From Pseudomonas sp. TH15 (GTDB lineage Bacteria > Pseudomonadota > Gammaproteobacteria > Pseudomonadales > Pseudomonadaceae), in assembly GCF_016651105.1 (NCBI RefSeq), contig NZ_JAEKEL010000001.1, positions 3,338,001 through 3,402,000 on the forward strand: DNA of 64,000 nt, given 5' to 3'. Each line of letters opens with the position of its first letter. Position 1 is the stretch's first letter. The notes beneath the pieces are model-generated. The model saw only the letters and a list, made by a program, of their open reading frames with translations, did not search any database and had not been told where the DNA came from. Made by a program: the position numbers and the translations under genes. Below are positions 1 to 7,764 of this stretch, one piece after another.

Positions 1-2
1 GT

Positions 3-473
3 GTGACGGCTGGCATCGACCTGGCTTTGGCAGTGGTCGCCCAGGACCACGGCAAAAAAGTCGCCCAGGATGTGGCCAAAGTGCTGCTGGTGGTGATGAA
101 ACGCCAGGGCGGGCAGGCGCAGTTCAGTCCGCTGATGGCTGCTGTCGCCCCGCACGAAACCCCCATTACCCGAGTACAGAACTACGTACTCGAACACCTC
201 GACGAAGCCTTCAGCATCGAACGCATGGCGAGCCTGGCGAACATGAGTTCGCGGCACTTCGCCCGGCTGTTTGCTCGGGAAGTGAACATGACGCCCATGG
301 AGTTCCTGCAAAGTGCGCGCATTGACCGTGCGCGAAATCTGCTGGAAACCAGCGACGCACCGCTCAAGACCGTGGCCTACAAAAGCGGCTTCGGCAGCGT
401 GCGGCACATGCGTTTTTTGTTTAGTGAAAAGCTCGGTTTGACCCCCGCGCAGTACCGCGAACAGTTCAGCTAG
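3..473 (+). CDS. GlxA-family AraC-type transcriptional regulator, C-terminal part (5' end outside window)
   Basis: The reading frame is open to the left edge, so the true start lies upstream. The visible first ~35 residues look like the end of a DJ-1/PfpI-type amidotransferase-like domain (GIDLAL...DHG...VAKVLLV), followed from about residue 60 by a full AraC helix-turn-helix module, with the two helix signatures around SSRHFARLFARE and the closing GFGSVRHMRFLF...GLTPAQYR. This architecture is that of GlxA-type activators, which in pseudomonads often control amine or amino-acid catabolism. Its target cannot be inferred here. It is followed by a separate plus-strand gene after 90 bases. Confidence 0.85.
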   Translation: MTAGIDLALAVVAQDHGKKVAQDVAKVLLVVMKRQGGQAQFSPLMAAVAPHETPITRVQNYVLEHLDEAFSIERMASLANMSSRHFARLFAREVNMTPMEFLQSARIDRARNLLETSDAPLKTVAYKSGFGSVRHMRFLFSEKLGLTPAQYREQFS

Positions 474-563
474 AGCGGTTGTGTCCGTTGTGCGCACCGT
501 GATGTCCGTGCTGCGCCCCGTGCGGTAGTTGTAGCGTCAACCGAGGCTGCCAAGATAGTTGGC

Positions 564-2000
564 ATGAACAGTCTCAACGATTTCAACTCGGCGTCTGTGC
601 TGCGTTTCGGGCCTTTCGCGTTTCACCTGCGCCAGCGCCTGATCCTCGAAGGGGATCGGCAACTGCGCATGGGCGGCCGCGCGCTGGACATCCTCCAGGT
701 GCTGGTCGAGCGCGCCGGCCGTGTGGTCAGGAAGGAGCATCTGATCGCGTTGGTCTGGCCAACGTCCGTGGTCGAAGAGATCAACCTGCGCGTGCACATT
801 GCCGCGTTGCGTCGGGCGCTTGGCGATGGCGAAAACGGCCAGCGCTATATCGTCAACGTGCCGCAATGCGGCTACAGCTTCGTGGCCCCGGTACATGCCG
901 ACAGTGTTGCGCAAGTGGTGTTTGAAAGCCTGCAAGCGCCCCAGCACAACTTGCCGGCAAGGCTGACGCCGGTGACGGGGCGCGACTCACTGGTCGGCGC
1001 CATGGTGCGGCAATTGCCGCTGTGCCGGTTGATGAGCGTGACGGGGCCAGCGGGTGTCGGTAAGTCCACAGTGGCGTTGCGGGTCGCGGAATTGCTCTTG
1101 CAGCATTTTCGTGATGGCGTCTGGCGGGTGGATCTGGCAGTGATCGATGAGCGCACGCCGCTGCTCGACCACCTTCTGCAAACCCTCGACACCGATTTAT
1201 CGACGCTGGCAGCCCAGCACTGCTTGCTGTTGCTCGACAATTGCGAACATCTACGCGATGCCTGCAAGGCGTTGGTAGAGACGCTGCTGGACGCCGCGCC
1301 GCGCCTGTCGATCCTCGCTACCAGTCGCGAAGCACTGCGCGCCAATCTGGAAACCGTGCAGGTTTTGGCGCCGCTGAGCATTCCCAGGTCCTCGGCGTTG
1401 AACAGTGTCGAAGAGGTCATGGGCTACTCGGCGGTGCAATTGTTTGTCAGTCGAGCGCGCGCTCGTCAGCAGGGCTTCCGCTTGCGCGAACAGGATTTGC
1501 AGGTGATACGTGACATCTGTCGGCGACTCGACGGTTTGCCCTTGGCGATTGAGCTGGCAGCGGCGCAGATCGATGCGCTGGCGCTGCTGGGCTTGCAGGC
1601 ACAGTTGGGCAATTGCCTGCAATTGCAGGGCCGCCGCACTGCTGTGCCACGGCATCAGACCCTGCGAGCAGCTCTGGAATGGAGCTATCGGAGCCTGACC
1701 GAACCGCAGCAGTGGGTGCTGCAACGGCTGACGGTGTTCAAAGTGACCTTCACCCTTGAGGCGGCACTGGCGGTCATCGCTGAGGCAGAGGGTCAATCGA
1801 TCATCGAACAGCTGGTGCAGAAGTCGTTGCTGACAGTAGTGCGCGGGGAGGGTGTTGTGCATTACCGAATGCTCAATACCACTCGGCTGTATGCCCGGGA
1901 AAAACTGATCAGCGGCGACTTCGAGAGTCGGCATTTACATTATCTGGGGCGTATGTCCCAGGCAGGCGCCTTGCGTTTGACTGCGCAACTCGTCGAGTAG
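564..2000 (+). CDS. Winged-helix DNA-binding protein fused to P-loop ATPase, short form lacking TPR region
   Basis: Residues ~10-110 form an OmpR/PhoB-type winged helix (FGPFAFHL...LILEG...MGGRALDIL...EEINLRVHIAALRRALGDG...GYSFVAP). Residues ~150-330 form an NB-ARC/AAA-like ATPase with Walker A VTGPAGVGKST and Walker B-like LLLLDNCEHL. It is a paralogue of the convergent neighbour at 1935-4985, which has ~1016 residues and a long TPR-like tail; this copy stops at 478 residues just after the motif LYAREKL, where the paralogue has RYALEKL and continues. Its last ~66 bases overlap the 3' end of that convergent gene, so it looks truncated by a rearrangement, though a functional short form is possible. 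The ATG at 564 gives the expected N-terminus; no strong ribosome site is seen. Confidence 0.75.
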   Translation: MNSLNDFNSASVLRFGPFAFHLRQRLILEGDRQLRMGGRALDILQVLVERAGRVVRKEHLIALVWPTSVVEEINLRVHIAALRRALGDGENGQRYIVNVPQCGYSFVAPVHADSVAQVVFESLQAPQHNLPARLTPVTGRDSLVGAMVRQLPLCRLMSVTGPAGVGKSTVALRVAELLLQHFRDGVWRVDLAVIDERTPLLDHLLQTLDTDLSTLAAQHCLLLLDNCEHLRDACKALVETLLDAAPRLSILATSREALRANLETVQVLAPLSIPRSSALNSVEEVMGYSAVQLFVSRARARQQGFRLREQDLQVIRDICRRLDGLPLAIELAAAQIDALALLGLQAQLGNCLQLQGRRTAVPRHQTLRAALEWSYRSLTEPQQWVLQRLTVFKVTFTLEAALAVIAEAEGQSIIEQLVQKSLLTVVRGEGVVHYRMLNTTRLYAREKLISGDFESRHLHYLGRMSQAGALRLTAQLVE

Positions 2001-4985
2001 CAAGCGCACCTTGCGCAAATCCGGCGTGGCGTAGCCTTCGGTGAAGCGCTGGTAGATCGGGGTCAGCAGATCAAGGGCCTGGTGGTAGCGGTTTTGCTGT
2101 TTCCAGAGCTGGGCCAGTGACGTGGCACTGCGCAGTTCCCAGGCCAGCGCGCCTTGGGATTGGGCGATCGACAGGGCCTGAAGCAGAGTCTGTTCGGCTT
2201 TGCGAATTTCAGCGTTGTTTGAGCGGACGCCATCGCGAGCGGGCTCGCGCCGACAGGGTTGCATGCCTGGCGAGGATCCCATGGGGGAGCGAGCCTGCTC
2301 GTGATGGCATCCGCTCACCCCCGCAAAATCGGTGATCAGCAACTGCTCCCCCCGAACCCGAAGAATCTCCGCCGTACTCCAACCCGCCGCGCCGCTTTCA
2401 GCACGCGCCAACAACGCGCCATCAACAAAACCACCATCCAGCGTCACCATGATCTCTTTCACTAGCCCGACACCCGCTAGCGAAGGCCCCTCGGCCCCTT
2501 CAATCACCTGCGCATACTGCCGCGCCCAGTTATAAAACAGCACCACCGAATGCTTCTGCGCTTGCTCCAGCAACATACGCAAGAGTTCGCGGGCGGTAGC
2601 CGTGTCGCCGTTGTAATGGGCGATCAGGCAACCGGACAGCGCCAGGGTGTAGCAGATGGACGTGCCGTGGTTGATCTGGATCGCGATGTCCAGCGCCTGC
2701 CGGGCAGTGCGCCAGGCTTGTTCCGGCTGGCCTTGCAGCCAGAGAATCCGCGCCAGAATCGTTAGCGCCGCGACGCTCTGATCGTACTGCACGCCAAAAC
2801 CGTGGGTGAAGCGGTTGAGGTGGCCGCTCTGGGCCATGCGCTGGATGACTTGCTCGGCATGCTCCCGCGCCTGTTGCTGATCCCCGGAAAAGTGCAGCGC
2901 CAGCACGCGCAAACGGTGGGTGCTCAGCGACAACACTGCATCGCCGTGCAGCCCCAATCGGTCGAAATGTTCGCTTTGCGCCAACGCTGCCTGATACTCA
3001 CCACGGCTGAGATTGACCGCCATGTGCCCGGACACCGCCCGCAACTGACCGGCAACGTCATCGTAACGTTCAGCCAGGGTTCTGGCGCTGACGAAGGCGT
3101 CGACGGTTTCGGCGGTGCCGCCCTGGGCGTGGTAACAGGAGCTGCCGAGGGCGAGCTTCAGGGCGATGGTCAGGCGAGGGCAGGGCTCGGCGGCGGCATC
3201 GAGCAGCGCCAAGGCCCGGCGCACGTACACGCCGTGTTCCTTGAGCAGCGACAACTCTTGCCATAACGGCGCCGAAGTCGCCGCCAATTCGATTGCCAGC
3301 CCCGTCGGGCCGGCGCCGCTCAGGCACCAGTCCAGCGCGGCGCGCAAGTCTTCCAGACACCGCGCGTAGCGCTCGATCCATAACGCGGTCGGGGTGTGTT
3401 CCCAAGCGGTCTGCGCCTGATGCATCAACGCCAGGCAGCGTTCGGCATGACGTTTGCGGGTTTCGCCGAGTTCGGCGGCGTGATCGAGTTTTTCCAGGGC
3501 ATAGCGCCGGGTGGTGTCGAGCAAGCGGTAGAACACCTCTTCATCACCGACCTCGACATTGAGCAGTGATTTGGCCACCAGTTGCGTAACCGCGACCATC
3601 ACCTCGCCGGGCAGAATCTGCTGAGCACCCATCACCGCCGCAGCGGACTCCAGGGTGAAGCTGCCGCGAAACACGCCCAGGCGGCGCAGGCAGGTTTGTT
3701 CGCCGTGGCCAAGCAGGTTGAAACTCCAGTCCAGCGTGGCGCGCAGCGTGAGGTGACGCTGCTGATTGCCCGCGATCAACGCAGGCAAGCGCCCCTGCAA
3801 CTGACTGAGCAAGCCACTCAGATCCGCTTCGCTGATTTGCGCTGCTGCCAACTCGAGTGCCAACGGAATTCCGTCCAGCCGCTGGCAGATTTCGATGGCC
3901 TGCGCCAGGTTGGCTTCGTTGAGTTCGAAATGCTCATGAGCGGTCATGGCGCGTTCGGTAAACAGTTGCAGCGCGGAAAAACCCAGCGCTTGCGCACGGT
4001 CATGTACGGCCGTGGGTGGCGGGCAGTCGAGCGACTCCAGGCGCTGCACGTATTCGCCTTCGGCCCGCAGGCTCTCGCGACTGGTGGCCAGAATATGCAC
4101 CTGCGGTGCGCCACGCAGAATGCCTTCGCACAGCAGCGCAATCGCATCAATCAGGTGTTCGCAGTTGTCGATCACCAGCAGCATCTGCCGTTCCCGCAGG
4201 CAGGTCGCCAGGCTATTCATCGGCTCGCCGTCGTGCAGCGCCAGGTCCAGCAGTGTCGCCAGATGCGCAGTGATCATCGCCGGGTCATTGAGTGGCGCGA
4301 GGTCCAACAAGCGAATGCCGTCGCGGTAATGACCGATCAGTTGTTCGGCCACCCGCAGGGCCACGGTGGTCTTGCCGATACCGCCGGGGCCGACCAGGGT
4401 GATGAAGCGCTGGCGGGCGAGATGTGTCACCAAGCTGTCCACCAGATGCTGACGCCCGATCAGTCGGGTGCGGCGCACCGGCAGGTTATGTCGGCGCGGT
4501 TCGTGGGCCTCGTTGTCGGGGTGCTGCTCGATAGACGCCAGCGAGAACGGCGCCACAAAACTGTAACCGCGCTGAGCCACCGTGACGATGTAGCGCTGGC
4601 CGGCCTGACCGTCGCCGAGGGCTTTGCGCAGTGCCGCCATGTGCACCCGCAAATTGATGTCTTCGACGACGCTTTTGGGCCACACCTGCGCGATCAATTG
4701 CTGCTTGCTGACCACATTCCCGGCGTGCTCCAGCAGGATCAACAGAATGTCCATGGCACGCCGGCCCAGGCGCAAAGGCTGGTCGCCTTCCAGCACCAGA
4801 CGTTGTCCCGGGTAGATCCGGTAAGGGCCGAAACCGATCGCCTGATTCGGATGAGGACTCAACAGCTCGCTCCTGGGATGATGCGCCAGCCCCGACAGAC
4901 TGTGTGCAAGCCGTCTGTTTCGGGGTGTCCGGGCATAATCCTCAGGTTTGAGCATCGGTGCAACGAATGGCTTCAGCGGCGGCAT
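1935..4985 (-). CDS. Winged-helix/NB-ARC ATPase transcriptional regulator with TPR-like C-terminus
   Basis: A ~1016-residue regulator: OmpR-type winged helix at ~50-150 (FGPYRIYPGQRLVLEG...LRLGRRAMDIL...DINLRVHMAALRKALGDG...GYSFVAP), P-loop ATPase at ~180-430 (Walker A LVGPGGIGKTT; LLVIDNCEHLIDA), and an alpha-helical TPR-like region to the end. Such proteins are predicted signal-dependent regulators; no ligand is evident. The ATG at 4985 overlaps the stop of the upstream AraC gene (TGATG), suggesting translational coupling; a TTG at 4988 is the alternative. An in-frame repeat insertion at 2226-2312 adds about 36-40 foreign residues between RGEQLLI and AEIRKAEQ in the TPR region. The 3' end overlaps the convergent paralogue. 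Confidence 0.85.
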   Translation of the reverse strand: MPPLKPFVAPMLKPEDYARTPRNRRLAHSLSGLAHHPRSELLSPHPNQAIGFGPYRIYPGQRLVLEGDQPLRLGRRAMDILLILLEHAGNVVSKQQLIAQVWPKSVVEDINLRVHMAALRKALGDGQAGQRYIVTVAQRGYSFVAPFSLASIEQHPDNEAHEPRRHNLPVRRTRLIGRQHLVDSLVTHLARQRFITLVGPGGIGKTTVALRVAEQLIGHYRDGIRLLDLAPLNDPAMITAHLATLLDLALHDGEPMNSLATCLRERQMLLVIDNCEHLIDAIALLCEGILRGAPQVHILATSRESLRAEGEYVQRLESLDCPPPTAVHDRAQALGFSALQLFTERAMTAHEHFELNEANLAQAIEICQRLDGIPLALELAAAQISEADLSGLLSQLQGRLPALIAGNQQRHLTLRATLDWSFNLLGHGEQTCLRRLGVFRGSFTLESAAAVMGAQQILPGEVMVAVTQLVAKSLLNVEVGDEEVFYRLLDTTRRYALEKLDHAAELGETRKRHAERCLALMHQAQTAWEHTPTALWIERYARCLEDLRAALDWCLSGAGPTGLAIELAATSAPLWQELSLLKEHGVYVRRALALLDAAAEPCPRLTIALKLALGSSCYHAQGGTAETVDAFVSARTLAERYDDVAGQLRAVSGHMAVNLSRGEYQAALAQSEHFDRLGLHGDAVLSLSTHRLRVLALHFSGDQQQAREHAEQVIQRMAQSGHLNRFTHGFGVQYDQSVAALTILARILWLQGQPEQAWRTARQALDIAIQINHGTSICYTLALSGCLIAHYNGDTATARELLRMLLEQAQKHSVVLFYNWARQYAQVIEGAEGPSLAGVGLVKEIMVTLDGGFVDGALLARAESGAAGWSTAEILRVRGEQLLITDFAGVSGCHHEQARSPMGSSPGMQPCRREPARDGVRSNNAEIRKAEQTLLQALSIAQSQGALAWELRSATSLAQLWKQQNRYHQALDLLTPIYQRFTEGYATPDLRKVRLLLDELRSQTQGACLGHTPQIM
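2226..2312. repeat. REPIN (two inverted REP sequences) inserted in-frame inside a coding sequence
   Basis: Two copies of a REP core face each other: GCCATCGCGAGCGGGCTCGC at about 2231 and the reverse complement of GCCATCACGAGCAGGCTCGC ending at about 2310. Similar palindromes occur between genes elsewhere in the window, for example 39422-39521 and 18271-18358. Here the element lies inside the 1935-4985 gene without breaking its frame, encoding Cys/Arg/Pro/Ser-rich residues (HHEQARSPMG, RREPARDGV) unlike the TPR sequence around them. Confidence 0.85.
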
Positions 4986-5446
4986 CAAAACAGCGCGGGC
5001 GCGGAGCGCAGGTTGTTCCGTTCACGCACCACCTGACACCGCCACGCAAACGGCGTGATGCCTTCGCTGCGGGTGAAGATGTGGCAGAAGTGCGCTTGGT
5101 CGCAGAAGCCACATTCCAGGCTGATTTGCGTCAGGGTCAGGTCGGTGTCGCGGATCAGTTGCTTGGCCCGCTCGATCCGCTGGCAGCGAATCCAGTCCTG
5201 CGGCGAGAGGCCGGTGCTGCACTTGAACGCCCGGGAAAAATGACTGCGTGACAGCGCGCAGGCCTTGGCCAGTTCGGTCACTTCCAGGCTTTCGCCAAGA
5301 CGTTCGAGGATCAATTGCTTTACCCGCCGCACGCGTTGCGGGCTGAGGCCGCCGATGCGCGCAGTGCTCGGTTCGCAGGCAGGGGCGAGGGCGACGGTAT
5401 GCTGTAAATGAGCCATGGCCAAGGTCCGTGTTGGTGAGGGATCCAC
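4985..5446 (-). CDS. Short AraC-family transcriptional regulator
   Basis: The protein of ~143-153 residues is essentially an AraC/XylS helix-turn-helix module: QRVRRVKQLILERLGE...LAKACALSRSHFSRAFK...GLSPQDWI, then RIERAKQLIRDTDLTLTQISLECGFCDQAHFCHIFTRSEGITPFAWR. No N-terminal ligand-binding domain is present, so it resembles the stand-alone regulators of this family. The start is either GTG at 5446 or ATG at 5416, and the sequence does not decide between them. Its stop overlaps the ATG of the downstream ATPase regulator, so the two are probably one transcriptional unit. Confidence 0.8.
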   Translation of the reverse strand: MDPSPTRTLAMAHLQHTVALAPACEPSTARIGGLSPQRVRRVKQLILERLGESLEVTELAKACALSRSHFSRAFKCSTGLSPQDWIRCQRIERAKQLIRDTDLTLTQISLECGFCDQAHFCHIFTRSEGITPFAWRCQVVRERNNLRSAPALF

Positions 5447-5628
5447 GCCAGGCGGCTTCCCTCAGGTCAAAAAACAACGCTGCGCAGTGAAGCGATTGTT
5501 GGTCGCGGGCCGACGACTGACGAGTTAATCGTTGTTAATTTGCTTAACAGACCCGCGAATAAACCACCGTTGATCGGCTAAAGTGCGTAGCACTGGCGTC
5601 TGGCTGGCCTTGGAAGGAAATCGAGCTG

Positions 5629-6552
5629 ATGAACCGTAACGACCTGCGCCGCGTCGACATGAACCTGCTGGTGATTTTCGAAGCCCTGATGTTCGAAAAG
5701 AACCTGACCCGGGTCGCCGAAAAACTCTTCATGGGCCAACCGGCCGTGAGTGCGGCGCTGGGGCGTTTGCGTGATCTGTTCGACGACCCATTGCTGCTAC
5801 GCAACGGTCGCGGCATGGAGCCGACGGCGCGGGCGCTGGCGATTCTCAAGGAACTGCAACCGGCGATGGACGTCATCTCCGGGGCGGTCAGCCGCGCCAA
5901 GGAATTCGAACCGGCCAGCAGTTGCGACGTGTTTCGCATCGGACTGTCGGACGACGCCGAGTTCGGTCTGTTTCCACCGTTATTGAGTCAGTTGCGGGAA
6001 GAGGCCCCAGGCATCATCGTTGTCGTGCGCCGGGCCAACTACCTGCTGATGCCGGCGCTGCTGGCATCCGGGGAAATCTCCGTGGGCGTCAGCTACACCA
6101 CCGATTTACCGGCCAATGCCAAGCGCAAGAAACTGCGGGACATCCCCTGCAAAGTCCTGCGCGGGGATAATCGGCCTGGCCCAATGACCCTGGACGAATA
6201 CTGCGAACGGCCGCATGCGATGGTGTCGTTTTCCGGGGACTTGAGCGGCAACATTGACCTCGACCTGGCCAAGATCGGCCGCCACCGCCGCGTGGTGCTG
6301 GGCGTGCCGCAGTTCAGCGGTTTGCGCGCATTGCTTGCCGGTACGGAAATGATCGCCACCGTGCCCGATTACGCCGCGTGTGCCTTGGTCGAAGGCTGTG
6401 CGTTGCGCGCCGAAGACCCGCCGTTCCACATCGAAGCCGCGCAATTGTCGATGGCCTGGAGCGGCGTGCACGACAACGACCCAGCGGAGAAATGGTTGCG
6501 GTCGCGGATCAGTCAGTTCATGGCTGCGCCGCTGGATATCCCCGTGATGTGA
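5629..6552 (+). CDS. LysR-family transcriptional regulator
   Basis: A 307-residue LysR protein: N-terminal winged HTH (LRRVDMNLLVIFEALMFEKNLTRVAEKLFMGQPAVSAALGRLRDLFDDPLLLR) and a periplasmic-binding-like effector domain from about residue 90. GGAAGG lies just before the ATG at 5629. The DNA-binding region resembles the NodD/NahR-like branch, in which FxGQPAVSxALxRLR is typical. It precedes, in the same direction, the duplicated unknown genes and then the DoxX-to-YcaC operon, which it may regulate; this is inference from position. Part of its 3' end is repeated at 7409-7653. Confidence 0.85.
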   Translation: MNRNDLRRVDMNLLVIFEALMFEKNLTRVAEKLFMGQPAVSAALGRLRDLFDDPLLLRNGRGMEPTARALAILKELQPAMDVISGAVSRAKEFEPASSCDVFRIGLSDDAEFGLFPPLLSQLREEAPGIIVVVRRANYLLMPALLASGEISVGVSYTTDLPANAKRKKLRDIPCKVLRGDNRPGPMTLDEYCERPHAMVSFSGDLSGNIDLDLAKIGRHRRVVLGVPQFSGLRALLAGTEMIATVPDYAACALVEGCALRAEDPPFHIEAAQLSMAWSGVHDNDPAEKWLRSRISQFMAAPLDIPVM

Positions 6553-6663
6553 GCGACCGTTCATCTGAAACAGCGCTTGACCTGACAGTTCTGACAGTGG
6601 CGCATCCCCTTGTTCACATGTCTGATTGGCCTATGTGCAAGGTGGCCCAAAAAGGACGTGAAC

Positions 6664-7425
6664 ATGGATGCGCTGATACGTGAACTTGACAGTGGCAGTC
6701 TGCCGCCGCTCTCAATCAAAGAAAGTCGACCTGATGGTTTGTTGGATCCAGAGGCCGCTCGGTACAACCTGACGGTCAAGATCGACTTCGACTGGCGACC
6801 AGGAGACAGTCTCACGATCACCTGGGCAGGAACACCAGGTTCCGGATCCTACACATCACCGCGTATACCGATCGGCGGGTTCACACGTCCTTTCCAAACC
6901 CATATTGATAACCTCTTGGTGGCTTTCAACGTCCAGCAGAGCGTCATCGTCTTTTACACGGTTTATCGTGGCATTGAACCTCCTGTTACTTCACAACCTT
7001 TGCCGCTTTACATAACACGCATCAATCAATTGAATCTGCCTCGACCATTTATCCGACAGGCCGATAACGACGGTCAGGGCGGTGAGCTGAATGTCAGCAA
7101 CCTTTCTGAGTTCACCTTGCGTATAAATGCGTGGCTACTGGGCAGGCGCGGCAATCCCTTCTGGCTAGAACTCAAAGGCCAAAACGCCGATGGCAGTGAT
7201 TTCAAGGCGCGATATTGGCAAGCGCCAGGCAACATGGTCGACGACGAATTCAACCGCTACGGTTTTTTCGAGCAGAACTTCGACGCTGCACCATTGCAAC
7301 GTCTGCGTAATCACAGCGTGCTGTCGCTGAATTTCATGGCCGGGCTGCAAGGAAGTCAGGATCCGTCGCTCGCGCAGCCATTTGCGCATCGAAACTACAT
7401 CGTATTGTCCCCTGCAAAGTCCTGA
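6664..7425 (+). CDS. Unknown beta-rich protein, short copy A of a tandem duplication
   Basis: The ATG at 6664 is preceded by AAAGGACG at a good distance; an in-frame ATG at 6610 is less likely. The product (about 253 residues) is nearly identical to the first ~250 residues of the gene at 7765-9510. It has no signal peptide or membrane segment and reads like two beta-sandwich modules (PRPFIRQADNDGQGG; SEFTLRINAWLLGRRGNPFW). After the shared VLS the frame runs into LysR-derived sequence and ends at once (SPAKS, stop), so this is a truncated copy made by the duplication. Family not recognised. Confidence 0.65.
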   Translation: MDALIRELDSGSLPPLSIKESRPDGLLDPEAARYNLTVKIDFDWRPGDSLTITWAGTPGSGSYTSPRIPIGGFTRPFQTHIDNLLVAFNVQQSVIVFYTVYRGIEPPVTSQPLPLYITRINQLNLPRPFIRQADNDGQGGELNVSNLSEFTLRINAWLLGRRGNPFWLELKGQNADGSDFKARYWQAPGNMVDDEFNRYGFFEQNFDAAPLQRLRNHSVLSLNFMAGLQGSQDPSLAQPFAHRNYIVLSPAKS

Positions 7426-7653
7426 GGCGACGATCGCCCGGAACCCGAAATGATCGACACCGTGCCGGATTACGCTGCCTGTGCGTTGGTCGAAGGTTGC
7501 GCGTTGCGCGCCGAAGCCGCGCCGTTTCCTATTGATGCGGCGCAGTTATCGATGGCGTGGAGCGGGGTGCATGACAACGATCCGGCGGAAAAGTGGGTGA
7601 GATCGCGGATCAGCCAGTTCATGGCTGCGCCGCTGGATATCCCCGTGATTTGA
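7409..7653 (+). pseudogene. Remnant of the LysR gene 3' end
   Basis: Bases 7409-7424 are identical to 6144-6159 inside the LysR gene. From 7450 the translation (IDTVPDYAACALVEGCALRAE...SRISQFMAAPLDIPVI) matches the last ~66 residues of that regulator with several substitutions. The two matching parts are in different frames and lack the intervening LysR sequence, so this is a dead fragment rather than a 67-residue gene. The offset between copies (1101 bp) is the same as for the unknown gene that follows. Confidence 0.85.
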
Positions 7654-7764
7654 GCAACCGTTCATCTGAAACAGCGCTTGACCTGACAGTTCTGACAGTG
7701 GCGCATCCCCTTGTTCGGATGTCTGATTGGCCTATGTGCAAGGTGGCCCAAAAAGGACGTGAAC

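Noticed and set aside
3582..5036. 484-codon plus-strand frame opposite the ATPase regulator
   Set aside because: It lies antisense within a well-supported gene and its translation is Gln/Arg/His-rich low-quality sequence, as expected of a shadow frame in GC-rich DNA.
7450..7653. 67-codon frame that could be called a small gene
   Set aside because: It is the duplicated LysR C-terminus, out of frame with its own upstream remnant.
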